Assembly (NCBI GenBank): GCA_947172415.1
Contig: OX359201.1
Span: 2,728,001 to 2,792,000 of the forward strand
Origin: Chondrosia reniformis
Taxonomy: Eukaryota > Porifera > Demospongiae > Chondrillida > Chondrillidae
DNA: 64,000 nt
Direction of reading: 5' to 3'
Part shown: positions 47,699-59,730 of the stretch, piece after piece
Numbering within the stretch: position 1 is the stretch's first letter
How the letters are laid out: each line of letters starts with the position of its first letter
Notes under the pieces: model-generated
The model's database searches: none
Told to the model about the DNA's origin: nothing
The model's input: the letters and a program-made list of their open reading frames with translations, nothing else
Program-made: the position numbers and the translations under genes

Positions 47699-48877
47699 TA
47701 TATACATAAAACTAATAAACACAGGTAGTTCATACAACTAGTTCATACAACTAGTACATTGTCTAGGACATATGACTAGTACATTTAACTAGTACATAGA
47801 AAGGGTACATACAACTAGTACATATAACTAGCACATAACTTGTACATATAACTAGTACATACAACTAGTACATACAGCTATTTTGTACAACTACTACACA
47901 CAATTGGAACATACAACCAATTCATACAACTAGTACAAACTACTAGTTCACACAATTTGTACATACAACTTGTATGTACATCTATTACATACAACTAGTA
48001 CATTCTACTAGTTCCTACAACTAGTATATACAACTTGTACATACATGTAGGACATATAACAAGAACATACACTTATAACTAGTACATAGAAATAGTACAT
48101 ACAAGCAGTATAAACTACTGTTACATTCAACTAATACATAAACCTAGTACACACTATTAGTTTATACAACTTGTAAATACAACTATTCTATACAACTCTT
48201 ATATACAACTAGTACATTTTAGTGGTTCATACAACTAGTAAAATACCTAGTACATACAAGTTGTACAAATAATTAGGACATACACATATAACTAGTACAT
48301 AGAAAGAGTACATACAATTAGTACATACAACTAGTACATTCAACGAAAACTTAGAGCTAGTACATTCAACTATTACATAGAAAGAGTACATATAACTAGT
48401 ACATACGACTAGTGCATATATCAACTTCATACAAATAGTACATACAACTATTACATACAACTAGGACATTCAACTAGTTAAAACAATTAGTACATACAAC
48501 AAGTACAAAAACTAGTACACACTACTAGTACATGCAACTAGTACATAAAACTAGTACATACTACTAGTTCATACAACTAGTATATACAACTTGTACATAC
48601 AAATATTACATACCACTAGAAGGTACAACTAGAACATAATACTAGTTCATGCGAGTAGTACATGTCACTAGGAGATAGACATATAACTAGAACATATGTA
48701 AATAACTTGAACATAGAAATAGTACATACCACTAGTACATTTAACTTGAACATACATATAGTACATCCAACTAATACATACACCTAGTACATATCACTAG
48801 AACTAACACATGTAACTAGATCATATAAATAGTATATACAACTAGTACAAACAACTAGGACATATAACTAGTACACA
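47699..48877 (-). repeat. 13-bp satellite, - orientation
   Basis: GTACATACAACTA array. The tctaggacatatgactag higher-order segment is at 47.76 kb. The open frame at 48227-48460 is satellite only. Confidence 0.95.
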
Positions 48878-49401
48878 CACTGGTACCTTATGACTTGCCT
48901 AGGCGCTTAAGTTAGAAGATCCTCATAGTCGCGTAGTCAGCTTCAATGGATTCAGTGAGTGTCATTTAGTAAGAATTAAGAAGTCCGTTTGCGTCTGAGC
49001 TTTATTTCCCAAGATATGAAAGATTAAATAGCATTTACTAATCTATTAAAAGTGTATTTTCACAGTTTTCTTCTCAACGGATGGGCGAATCGAAACGGAC
49101 TTCTTAATTTTGTTAGAATACATTGTAACCTTTCCAATAAAGTATAGAACGTAGTTCTAGCTTTTTCCTAGACTAAGCGCATAGTGTCTGAGAGTTTTAA
49201 AATCGGCCCTTTTTAACACGTTATATCTTCGATATTGGTTGTTCATTCTCGCTCAAATTTTTGATTTCGCTGACATTTAAATAAGCGCTTCGATGTATAC
49301 CAGTTTAAGTTAGCAAATCGTTTCTGTTAGAACGAAACTTGCTTTTAAAAGTGTTTATAAAAAAACGTAAAAACACGCAGATCAGTCATATGGCACCTGT
49401 G
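48878..49401 (+). mobile_element. T2 copy 2: internally deleted TIR element
   Basis: Same TIRs as T2 copy 1, and almost identical to it over its last 500 bp, but the 18-bp left TIR is joined directly to sequence equivalent to about 19785. About 770 bp are missing. The flanks read CA on both sides. Non-coding. Confidence 0.85.
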
Positions 49402-49424
49402 CACGACTACTACATTCAACTAGT

Positions 49425-49850
49425 CAGGGAGTATGGTAGTACTCCCTATGTAAGGATGACGCATTTTTTTCGTTTTCCCCATACATCGGTATAGGAGCAA
49501 AATCCCGAAATTGGCCGAAAATCGACAAAACAGGGCTATGTATAGCTAAATATACAATATAAATACTCTAAATTGACCTTAAAGACAAGCGAAAATGTCT
49601 TGCTGGCGAAATAATAAACTTTAAAAATTCCCATTTTTGTCTTCTTCATATTCTTCTTCTTATTCTTCTTATTCTTCTTATTCTTCTTCTTCGTCAGTCA
49701 TAGCTAAAAAAGTATTTAAGCTTTTGGACTAATTGTTAAACGAAACTATGGCAAATTTTCCGAGCTGTATTCTTTTATAGAAGCGAGAGCGATAACGCTA
49801 TTATTGAGTATGACGTTTTCAAGGCCCCAGAGTCAAGGCCTCAATAACAG
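49425..49850. other. Unassigned unique sequence with short hairpin
   Basis: Begins with the hairpin GGGAGTA-tggtag-TACTCCC (49427-49446), which resembles the end of a DNA element. AT-rich sequence and a CTT-rich run (49639-49691) follow. No ORF of note. It may be a further transposon fragment, or belong to the LINE 3' region on its right. Confidence 0.4.
49639..49691 (+). repeat. (CTT/TTATTC)n pyrimidine-rich run
   Basis: Repeated cttcttcttattcttcttattc units, a simple-sequence tract. Confidence 0.85.
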
Positions 49851-50304
49851 AGAACCTTGTTACTTCTTGCCTTAGTATACTTAAGCTTGAAGTATCTTGC
49901 TTGGACAACCCTCAGTCAGTTATGTTTTCCCTTCTTTGGGTTTTTAGCCAGAAGTCTCGGCTTTGCCTCCTTCCGGCAGCAGCAGACAGGTGCACATCGG
50001 GCCAAAGTTGACCATCATAATAGGTGGGAGTATCTCCATACACCAATCCACCACTGCTTTCCGGAGGTCGACAGGCAAGGACTGGGACAGGACTACTTAT
50101 CTTCCAGGCCTCAATCCCTCAACAGATAGATGTCGCCTCAATATCCTCACAACCGAACAGATAACAGTTCTCTGCATGGCTCTCATCACTTCTACTGCAC
50201 CTTCTGACAGCTTTGCAATTCCCTTAGGTCTTCCAGGAGCGTATCCACTGTCCCCAAAGCAACAATTATCATTGGGACTACCTTCATTCGGTAACTCCTA
50301 AATT
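49851..50304 (-). pseudogene. 3' end of a non-LTR retrotransposon ORF and UTR
   Basis: On the minus strand, about 50300-50097 encodes the extreme C-terminus common to many R2-like elements: MKVVPMIIVALGTVDTLLEDL, then after a frameshift near 50230 GAVEVMRAMQRTVICSVVRIL and a stop at 50097-50099. The rest, to about 49851, is 3' UTR. The reverse transcriptase and nuclease parts are absent, so this is a strongly 5'-truncated insertion. Plus-strand open frames over the region (49857-50301) are shadows. Confidence 0.7.
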
Positions 50305-51851
50305 GTATCCAACTAGTAAATACAACTAGTACCTACAACTAGTACTTTCAACTAGTACATACACCTAGTACATACTATTAGTTCATGCAACTTGTACATA
50401 CAACTTGTATATCCAACTATTATATACAACAAATACATACTACTAGTTCGTACAACTAGTACATACATCTTGTAAATACAAGTAGTACATACAACTAGTA
50501 CATAAACTAGTACATATCACTAGTACATACAAGTTGTACAAATAACTAGGACATACACCTATATCTAAAACATACAAATATAACTAGTGCATAGAAAGAG
50601 TACATACAATTAGTAGGTACAACTAGTATATTCAACTAAAACCTTCAACTAGTACATTCAACTAGTACATAGAAAGATTACATACAACTTGTACATATAA
50701 CTAGAACATACACATCTAACTAGTTCATACAACTAGTACATACAACAAGTAAATACAAGTAGTTCAAACAACTAGTACATATACCTAGTCCATACAACTA
50801 GTACATACAACTAGTAAATACAACTTGTACATACAACTAGTCCATACCACTAGCTCATACAACTTGTATATACAACTTGTATATAAAACTATTACATACA
50901 ACTAGTACATACTTCTAGTAGATACAACTAGCACATACAACTTGGTATATAGAACTAGTGCATACAAATAGTACATATAACTATTTCTTACAATTAGTAC
51001 ACACAATTTGAACATACAATTAATGCATACGACTAGTACATACCACTAGTATATGCAATTGGCAAATACAACTAGTACATATAACTAGTTCATACAGCTA
51101 GTACATGCAACCAGTACAAACAACTAGTATATTCAACTAGTAAATAGAACTAGTTCTTACAACTAGCACATACAATTAGTACATACAACTTGTACATACA
51201 ACTAGTCCATACTACTAGCTCATACAACTTGTACATACAACTTGTATATAAAACTTTTACATACAACTAGTACACACTACTAGTAGATACAACTAGCACA
51301 TACAACTTGGTATATAGAACTAGTTCTTACAACTAGTACATACAACTAGTACATTCAACTTGTACATACAACAAGTCCATACTACTAATTCATACAACTA
51401 GTATATACAATTTTTATATACAACAATTACATACGACTAGTACGTACAACTAGAACATACAACTAGTATATGCAAGTTGTACCTATCACTAGGACATACA
51501 CATATAACTAGAACATAAAATAGTACATACACCTAGTACCTACAACTAGTACATACATGTACTAAATACAACTAGTACACACATCTAGTACTTAAAACTT
51601 GTTTATACAACTGGTATATACAACTAATACATACAACTAGTTCATACAACTAGTGCATACAACTAGTTCCTAGAAATAGTCCATTCTACTAGTTCATATA
51701 TACAACTAGTAAATATAACTGGTACACACAACTAGTAAATACAACTAGTACATACAACTAATATATACAACTAGTTCATCCAACTAGTACATACAACTAG
51801 TAAATGCAACTATTTCGTACAACTAATACGCACAATTATGACATACAAATA
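50305..51851 (-). repeat. 13-bp satellite, - orientation
   Basis: GTACATACAACTA array with a repeated cluster at 50.82-51.36 kb (ccatactactagctcatacaacttg...gcacatacaacttggtatatagaactag, twice). No gene seen. Confidence 0.95.
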
Positions 51852-51929
51852 GAGAAATATTAAAATTTTCGACAAAAATAGTGAAGAGATAGGGATGGCA
51901 TAAAAAGTAGGGAAACAAGAAAAGGATGT
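51852..51929. mobile_element. Half of fold-back element FB copy E
   Basis: Only the left arm of FB (gggatggcataaaaagtag...aagaaa) is present. It stops in the arm at ggatg and is joined directly to PLE-3d. Confidence 0.75.
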
Positions 51930-52108
51930 GGGTGGAATTCCCAGAAACGGCTGTCTGACCCAGTGGAGAAGAAGATGAAAGAAGGGAAAAGAAGGAAAAA
52001 AGACTACTGTATCTTTATCTAAAGCTCTCTTTAGGTTTAATTCCCCCATTGGCTCTTTTTACAGAATAGGCATATAGCATGTAGGAAAATGGTATCTTAG
52101 ATTTTTCA
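51930..52108 (+). mobile_element. PLE-3d: terminal fragment fused to FB half
   Basis: Matches the last 180 bp of PLE-3 in plus orientation, starting inside stem II of the hammerhead (gggtggaattccc), so the CTGATGA half of the ribozyme is missing. It ends at gatttttc as in the other copies. A minus-strand open frame across FB and PLE-3d is not a gene. Confidence 0.85.
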
Positions 52109-52127
52109 TAAAATTAGTACATACAAC

Positions 52128-55100
52128 TTTTTTTCACCTGCACATGCCTTTATTATTACCCATCTCATTACAAAAATATTTAATGTATTGGTGAATGGGA
52201 GTGAAAAAAAGAAAAGAATCTGAAAAAATTAAAATACAGTCTGAAAGGTAAAAAAGGAAAAAATTACAATAGAGGGTGATTGGTGGAAAGGAATATGAGG
52301 GCTATGGTTGTCCAGACCCTGCTAAATATGTTCTACAAAAACACAACACCGTTGACAGTCTGGCCATAGCTCAAAGATCATATATATGTACATATATGTG
52401 GTACATTATATTCTAGCTAGGTATTTATAGAGTCCAGTTATTTAGTTGGTGGAAGGTTCTTCCTAGTTCCTTTTGGTCCAGATATCATAGGAGCATTCTA
52501 GGCATGTTTTGATAGTTGACTTCTCAAAATTTTTTTCATTGTTCTTTGCCTTTACCAGTTTGTAAACTTGGTTGAAACTTTCAGTATTCAAGAACCCTCT
52601 TGAACCGACCTCTATTGTAATGATGTTAGCCTTATAGTTGTTTTTCCTGCAGCTTTCAGCAAGAGAGTGGTACCTCTGTTCCTTCCTTAGTTTGGCATCT
52701 GTGAATCCTGTTTCAAAGGGGACTGTTAGTTCAAGAAGATAGATGGATGTGTCATTCCATATGACAATATCGGGTCTGGAGTCTGTGGCTGTGTATGTGT
52801 TGTGGAAAGTTGTAGGGGTGTCCGGGAAGATCTACAGTGATGTTGGGTCCTGTTGGTTGATGGCTTTTCAGAAAGTGGAAGATGATGTCCAGTATCTTGT
52901 CATGTCTCCTGTTATACCTCCTGTAGTTGAGGGCCTTGTTGCAGTTGTTCAATACATGACATAGGCTTTGTTTTTGGGAGCATAGCTTACAGGTTGGTGA
53001 TGGTAATTTACCTCACAGGTGGAGATTTGCATTATGGGGGAGGGTATCTGTGACTGCATTTAAGCTGAACTTGAATATGTTTTCTGTTAGTGATGGAATA
53101 TCAGAAGACCACATATTGGGGGCTCGATCATGGCATAGAGTAAAAATCTGGCCTTGTCTTGTTAGTCCAGAACTATGTTCAGCACGGTTCTTCATATCCT
53201 GATGAAATACTTTACTTTTGACTCTGGCTATGGTTTGTTTCCAGGATACCCCTGGGTCCTCCTTCATTACAGTGATAACTTCCTGGTGTGGCTTGAAGAC
53301 AGGATGTTTTGCTTTCTCTTCTGCTATTGTACTCTTGGTGGCAAGGTGTCTTATCAGTGGATCCTGTGATGTCATCCTAGAGGCTGCTAGAGCACATTTT
53401 ATTTTCTTAAAGATGACCGCAATTGAAGGGAGTTGAAGTCCTCCTTGATCCCTGGGCAGGTATAGCCAGTTAACATCAGCACATTTGGCCAATCCTGACC
53501 ATTTTTCAGGTAACGGGTTGCTAGGGCTTCCAGGTTCTTTACCACCCAGCTATAGAGGAGGTCATTGGTTGCTAAATCCCATAGCAGACAGGGGCAGATG
53601 CCATCCTTATAAAGGTGTAGTTTTTGTTGACGAGATAGCAGTGTACCATCAACACAGCTGAGGGATTTCTGTAGCTTTTGGAGAATGATTGTCTTGCTTA
53701 TGTCCCTACAGTTGGATAGTGAGATGGTGGCTCCAAGGAATTTTAACTCCTCATTTCCAATAAAGGGCATTGCTTGATTGTCTAGGGACAAATTTGGGTT
53801 TGCTGGTCTACCAGAAGAAGCTTGGATTGCCATAGCAGCACATTTTGGTACCTTGGCCTTTAGTTTAGACCATTTGAGCCATTCAGCTGTGGTGTTCAGT
53901 AGGGATTGGCAAGAGGCCGGTCCATTACCAAGGAGGCAGGTATCATCAGCATACTGGAGTAGATTGAATGAGTGAGTTGATTGAGAGATGGAGTATCCGT
54001 AATGTTCAGCTTGGGTGATAGTATCCACTAGAGTGTTCATGACGGTGTTAAAGATGACAACTGAGAGGGGGTCTCCCTGGAAAACTCCTATTTCAATTGG
54101 GAAGGGATCAGTTGACCAGTTCTTGGTTTTAACTATTCCTGTAAGGTTGGTATAAAGGTCAGCCACTATAGAGACGAATTGGTCTGGGGTAATGCTTTAA
54201 AGAATACTGGATTAGGGCATGATGGACAATACCGTAGGCATTTGCAAGATCTATGCAGCAAACTGCTAGTGATTTGTGTTTCTTGCGTGCCTCATCAATT
54301 ATGGAGAGTAACTTGAAATGGTGCTCTGTACAACCTGAAATACCATCCACAAAGGCTTTCTGTGCATTGGTGTTTAGGTACTTGTTCGAAATCATAAAGT
54401 GTAACCAGTGACTTTTGAGTATTGAGGAGTACACTTTCCCTATGCAGGAGGTCAGGGCGATTGGTCTGAAGTTGGTTGGCTGAGTGGGACTCTGCTGATT
54501 TTTTGCCTAGCAAGTGGATAACACCTACTTTCCATTGTTTTGGGGTGGTCCTGGTTGCCCAGCAGTGATTGTATAGCTGGAGAAGGGCTGGTCTGAGAGA
54601 TGGACACTTCTTAAGGATATGGTAGGAAATCTGGTCGGTTGGGCTGGGAATTGACAATGACTTGCACTTGTTGATAGTGAATGCCAGTTCCTCAGGAGTA
54701 ATGGCATCCATATTACATGGTGTTGTTGGTGCAGCTGCGGGTTTCTTCCAACTTGGGCGGGTGTAGGTGGTGGCATTAGTGGAATAGGTAGTCTGTAAGT
54801 AAGTGGTGGCTTCTTCTTTGGTGAACTTTGGCTCAATGCTAGTGTAATTTTCCTCATTTAAAAGCCTCTTAGTGTACTTCCAAAAATTCTTGTGACATTC
54901 TTTTCTTTCTTTAGCTGTATTTCTTTTCAGGTCTCTTTGGTCTTCCTCTTTGACTAGCTTGCTGTATCGTCTTAATAGCAAACTAAACACTCTTGCTAAT
55001 TTCTTGATGGATTCAGGTGTAGCATCTGTTTTCCTAAGCAGTCTTAGCTTCCTTTTGGCCTCCTTCTTTTCTTCCCTCACCTTCTTTAATGTTCTCTAGT

Positions 55101-55848
55101 GTTGATGGTGATGATGATGGTGTTGATGATGATGTAGGTGAGGTGTTAAACTTTGGTATTTGTTGGCAAAGTAGCAGTATATTTCTGTACACAGAATAGA
55201 GTTCATGTCATCCACTGTTTGTGCATTACATACCTTTGGTACCACTTCCACGTGGAAGAATTTTTCTGCCTCTAACCACACATCTGTACTTTTAGGGAGG
55301 AGAAGATTTGGTAGTAGTTGGCTGGTAGAGGGATCTTTGGTACTGGAGTTTGGGGTGGCCACATCATAGATGAAAGCATTATCCAGTTCATGTATGACAC
55401 TTGTGGGTGGGTCTTCAGAGGATCGTGCTCTAGTTTCTTTGCAAGTGGCACTGCTTCTTAGATGTCTTTCAAGTCTTTGAAACAGTTTTCCACATTTGGG
55501 GCAGGGTAACTTTTGGCTTTGGTATGTTTGTGAAAGCAAATGCTCATAATCTCTTCCTCCTCTTTTGGGCCAGCCTTTGTAGTGGTTTCTAACCCTACTG
55601 AAGTCTTTTTACAGAATAGCAAGTTTTAGTAGTTGTTGTCTCCATAGCTGAGGTGCGAAAAAATATAAATTCTCAGAACTTGAAAAGTAGCAATAGAAAT
55701 TCCACAAAACTTCACAGATGTAGTCTTTGGGTAGAAAGCAACTGGTAGACTAGGCATAGGTTAAAAATTTGGCCTAGATAAAGTTTAGACAGACTCTAAT
55801 CACAGTACTTTAAATGCTAGTCACTACTAATTAACACTTTTTCTCTCA
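52128..55848 (-). mobile_element. LINE-2: R2-type non-LTR retrotransposon, near full length
   Basis: A minus-strand element with a single long ORF (about 55608-52463), a roughly 240-bp 5' UTR (to 55848) and a 3' UTR ending in a short A-run (minus-strand sequence of 52128-52134). The domain order is an N-terminal zinc finger, reverse transcriptase, a CCHC-type knuckle and a restriction-like endonuclease, as in R2/NeSL-group LINEs. At least two stops and four or five frameshifts are present. Its 5' border carries three tandem copies of ttagaataca (55849-55876). Confidence 0.88.
52463..55608 (-). pseudogene. LINE-2 ORF: zinc finger, reverse transcriptase, REL endonuclease
   Basis: The ORF opens after a TAA at 55609-55611 as KDFSRVRNHYKGWPKRGGRDYEHLL, with no ATG in frame before a zinc finger LPCPKCGKLFQRLERHL. 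A CAT/CAC run at 55098-55140 encodes poly-His. TAG at 55096-55098 interrupts; the frame continues with a Lys/Arg-rich helix (KKVREEKKEAKRKLR), then reverse transcriptase. Frameshifts lie near 54487 (before NFRPIALTSC), 54190, 53503 and 52815, and TGA at 53013-53015. Motifs: CCIDLANAYG, GVFQGDPLS, QYADDTCLL (about 53940), then CKLCSQKQSLCHVLNNC with NRRHDKIL (CCHC knuckle), and RPDIVIW...YLLELTVPFE, the restriction-like nuclease core. All catalytic motifs remain, but the frame is broken in several places. Confidence 0.88.
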
Positions 55849-55876
55849 TTAGAATACATTAGAATACATTAGAATA
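55849..55876. repeat. Triple ttagaataca repeat at LINE-2 5' junction
   Basis: Three head-to-tail copies of a 10-bp unit, the last partial, exactly where LINE-2 meets the satellite. This fits slippage or non-templated addition during 5' end joining. Confidence 0.8.
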
Positions 55877-58280
55877 GTACATACATCTAGTCCATCTAGT
55901 ACATACATCTAGTCCATACTACTAGTTCATACATCTAGTATCTACAACTTGTATATATACAACTAGTACATCCAACTAGTATATCCAACTAGTACATCCA
56001 ACTAGTACCTACAACTAGTACATAAAACTAGAACATATGCAGGTAACTAGAATATATAAATAGTACATACAAACAGTATATATATACATACAAATAGTAC
56101 GTACAACTAGTACATGCAACTAGTACATACAAGTAGTTCATACAAAGAGTACATACAACTAGTATATACAACTTGGACATACAACTAGCAAATATAACTA
56201 GAAAATTAAACTAACACTAACAACTAGTACATACAACTATTACATAAAACTAGAACATACGCATACTAGAATATATAAATAGTACATAAAACTAGTATAT
56301 ATATACAACTAGTTCATACAACTATTACATACAATTAGTACATTTAACTAATACATATAACTAGTACACACAACTAGAACACACAACGAGTACATACAAC
56401 TAGTAACTAGTATATACATACAACTAGTACATACAACCAGTACATTTAACTATTACATATAACTAGTACATACAACTAGTACATACAACGAGTACATACA
56501 ACTAGTAGATTCCCCTAGTTACTGCTACATACTCCTAGTACATACAATTAGTACAAACGACAAGTACTTACACCTAGTTACTAGTACATACAACTAGAAC
56601 ATATAACTAGTACATACAACCAGTACATACAACTAATATATAAAACTAGTACATACAACTAGTACTTACAACTAGTAAATATAACTAGTTACTAGTACAT
56701 ACAACTAGTATATACATTTAATTGGTACATACGACCAGCACATACTACTACTACATACAACCAGAACATACAACTAGTACATACCACTAGTACATACAAT
56801 TAGTACATACAACGGGTACATTAAAAAGTACATATATATAACTAGTACATACCACTACTACATACAACTACTACATACCACTAGTTCATACAACTAGTAC
56901 ATACAACTAGTACAAACAACTAGTACATATAACTAGTATATTTAATTAGTTTATGCGACTAGAAGATACAAGTAGTACATACAACTAGTAACTAGTAGAT
57001 TCAACTAATACATAGAACTAGTACATATAACTAGATCATATAATTAGTTCAGGCAACTAAAGCATACAAGTAGTATATACAACTAGTAACTTGTACATGC
57101 AACTAGTACATACACCCAGAACAATATACAACTAGTACATAGAGATGGTACCTGTAAATAGCATATACAACTAGTCCATAAAACTAGTTCATACACCTAA
57201 TACATATATCTACTACATACAACTATTACATGCAAATAAAATATACAAGTAGTACATACCACTAGTAACTAATACATACAACAAGTACCTACTACTAGTA
57301 AATATAACTTGTACTAATTCATACAACTAGTATATACAACTAGTACCTACAACTAGTAAATATAGCCAGCACTAGCACATACAAGTAGTACATAAAACTA
57401 GTACATACAACTAGTACATACAACTAGACCATAGCTAATATATACATACAATTAATACATACAACTAAATCATACAACTAGTAACTAATGAGTACAACTA
57501 TTACATACAACTAAAACATACAACTAGTACATACAACTACTACATACATCTAGTACATACAACTATTAAATATAACAAGTTACTAGTACATACAGCTAGT
57601 TACTAACACCAGTAAAAATAACTAGTACATCCAACAATTACACACAACGAGTACATACAACTAGTACAAACAACTAGTACCTGCAACTAGTAAATATAAC
57701 ACTTGCATAACTAGTACATATAACTAGAACATACAACAAGTCAATACATATAGTACATATATATACCTAGTACATGCAACTAGTACATACAACTAGTACA
57801 TACAAAAAGTAAGTACAACTAGTCCATACTCCTAATTCATACATTTAGTATATATATACAACTTGTATATACCATTATTACATACAACAAGTTCATAAAA
57901 CTAGTACATACATCTAGTACATACAAGCAGTACCTATCACTAGGACATACGCATAGAACTAGAACATACACATATGACTAGAACATAGAAATAGTATATA
58001 CAACTAGTACATATAACTAGACCATACAACTAGTGACTAGTAAGTACAACTAATAAGTACAATTATTATCTATAACATACAACTAGTATCGAGTACGTAC
58101 AATAAGTACATACAACTAGTACATACAACTAGTAACTACAACTAGTAAATGTAAATAGTACATACAACAATTACGCAGAACTAGTTCATAGAACTAATGT
58201 CTAGTACAAACAACAAGTACCTACCTAATTCCTAGTATAACTAGTACTAGAACCTACAACTTGAACATACAACTAGTTCA
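55877..58280 (-). repeat. 13-bp satellite, - orientation
   Basis: GTACATACAACTA array rich in the ctagtaactagtacatac variant, the same variant class seen at 14-16 kb on the other strand. No gene seen. Confidence 0.95.
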
Positions 58281-59730
58281 TTCTGGTATTTTCGGAACTT
58301 TTCTTGTCATCTTCCATTAATATTACTGTCAGTAGGAACTGATATCTCAATAATGTAGATGGACTTACATAGCCGATCCTCAACCACTAAGTCTGGCCTT
58401 CTTTCTGTCATTTCTTCATCTGTGGGGATACTAGGATGCCACAAGATTTTGACAGCCCTATTCTCATAGACTGGTTTTGCTTCTAGTTTGTACCAGAGCT
58501 CTTTCTGCTTGAATCCATATTCTTTCAACAATCTCCACAACACTAATACTATTGCCCGGTCATGCCTCTCTTTGTAGAGAGAAAATCCCTTTGGCTCAAT
58601 CATGTTTAGTATTTGTTTGACTGTTTCCATAGCCTTGCCACATTCTCTGCACATTAGGAGGCTAGAATTCCTCAGAATCCTATTTTGGTACCACCTAGTT
58701 TGCAGCACATCATCTTGGGCTGCACGAATGAGAGCCTCAGTTTGAGGTCTGAGTCTCCCCTCAGAAAGCCACACATAAGACTCCCTATTTGTGACTTGTC
58801 TGTGGTGTGAGCCCTGATGAGACTTTTTGGCTAGGTTACTTTTAAACTTTTCAGTCTGAGCCTCCTGGAGGTCGTGTGCCACTCTCATCCATCCTTTTAC
58901 ACTATTTTGTGAGGGGTCTGTCTTTACCCACATTTCCGTATTCTAGTTCTATTCTGTGGCTTCCCAGTATCAAACTGGCTTCTTTCAAGACAGTCCTCCT
59001 CTGCTTTGAGCACTCCAGCCACATTTGGTGTTTAACCACAACAGCTGTGAGTGGATAATTGGCAGTGTGGAGGTATCTTGCCAGATTCACAACAGCCCTG
59101 TCATGATCCAGAGGAAAACTACAGAGCCCTCTACCACCTTGAGAGCGAGGCAAGTTCACTCTCTCAATGGCAGAGTTATAGCGATGCCACTAGTACTTTC
59201 TCATGATCTTTCTCACCATTCGGTCCAGTTTTGGAAGCTCACGTTATGTCCACTTTAAAACTAGGTAAGAGTATCTCAATAGAGAGGCACACAACATGTT
59301 AGAGGCTTCTGCAGCATTCTTACCATTGAGGTGAGAGCTCCACACTTTGTGGAGTCTCCTCCTCAATTCATTGATCAAGCAAGCTTTGACCTTGCTGTCA
59401 TCTACCTCAAACAGTTGTTCTAGCCCTAGGTACTTATAGGTAGTACCTTTTTCAAGGCTCCTTGTGGATTCTTCACTGCATTCAGGGTTGTCTGGGCCAG
59501 CCACAACCTTCCCTTTTGCATGTGAGCTGTACCACACTTTCTCACTTCAAATCTCATGCCAATGGCATTTGAGGTTTTCTCCACACATTCAATTGCTTCC
59601 CTGAGTTTATCAGGCCCCCCAGAATATATCTTAAGGTCATCCATGTACAACAAGTGTGACATGGTGTTCCTTTCCCCATCATGCCAGAGGGTATATCCCT
59701 TGGTTCTGTTAACAACTTGGGATATGGAAA
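58281..59730 (-). mobile_element. LINE-3: R2-like non-LTR retrotransposon, 5'-truncated
   Basis: A 1.45-kb minus-strand fragment from the middle of the reverse transcriptase to the restriction-like nuclease. Truncation at the 5' side is typical of target-primed reverse transcription. The 3' side also ends early, before the C-terminal tail seen at 50.1-50.3 kb, so this end was lost or cut. Confidence 0.85.
58287..59730 (-). pseudogene. LINE-3 reverse transcriptase and REL endonuclease fragment
   Basis: Read on the minus strand it starts SISQVVNRTKGYTL and the catalytic box LLYMDDLKIYS. Then come TYKYLGLEQ and the post-RT region NELRRRLHKVW (frame changes near 59450), MNLPRSQGGRGLCSFPLDHDRAVVNLARYL (to about 58905), and YQNRILRN...CRECGKAMETVKQILN...YKERHDRAIV. 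The knuckle keeps CxxC, but the His and last Cys are replaced by Gln and Met. The nuclease core RPDLVVEDRLCKSIYIIEISVP follows. At least three frameshifts separate the segments. It belongs to a different family from LINE-2. Confidence 0.85.

Noticed and set aside
49963..50301. 112-codon + strand ORF
   Set aside because: The opposite strand encodes the conserved LINE C-terminus (KVVPMIIVALGTV), so this is its shadow.
53175..53436. Plus-strand ORFs inside LINE-2
   Set aside because: Antisense to the R2-like ORF, which has clear motifs on the minus strand.
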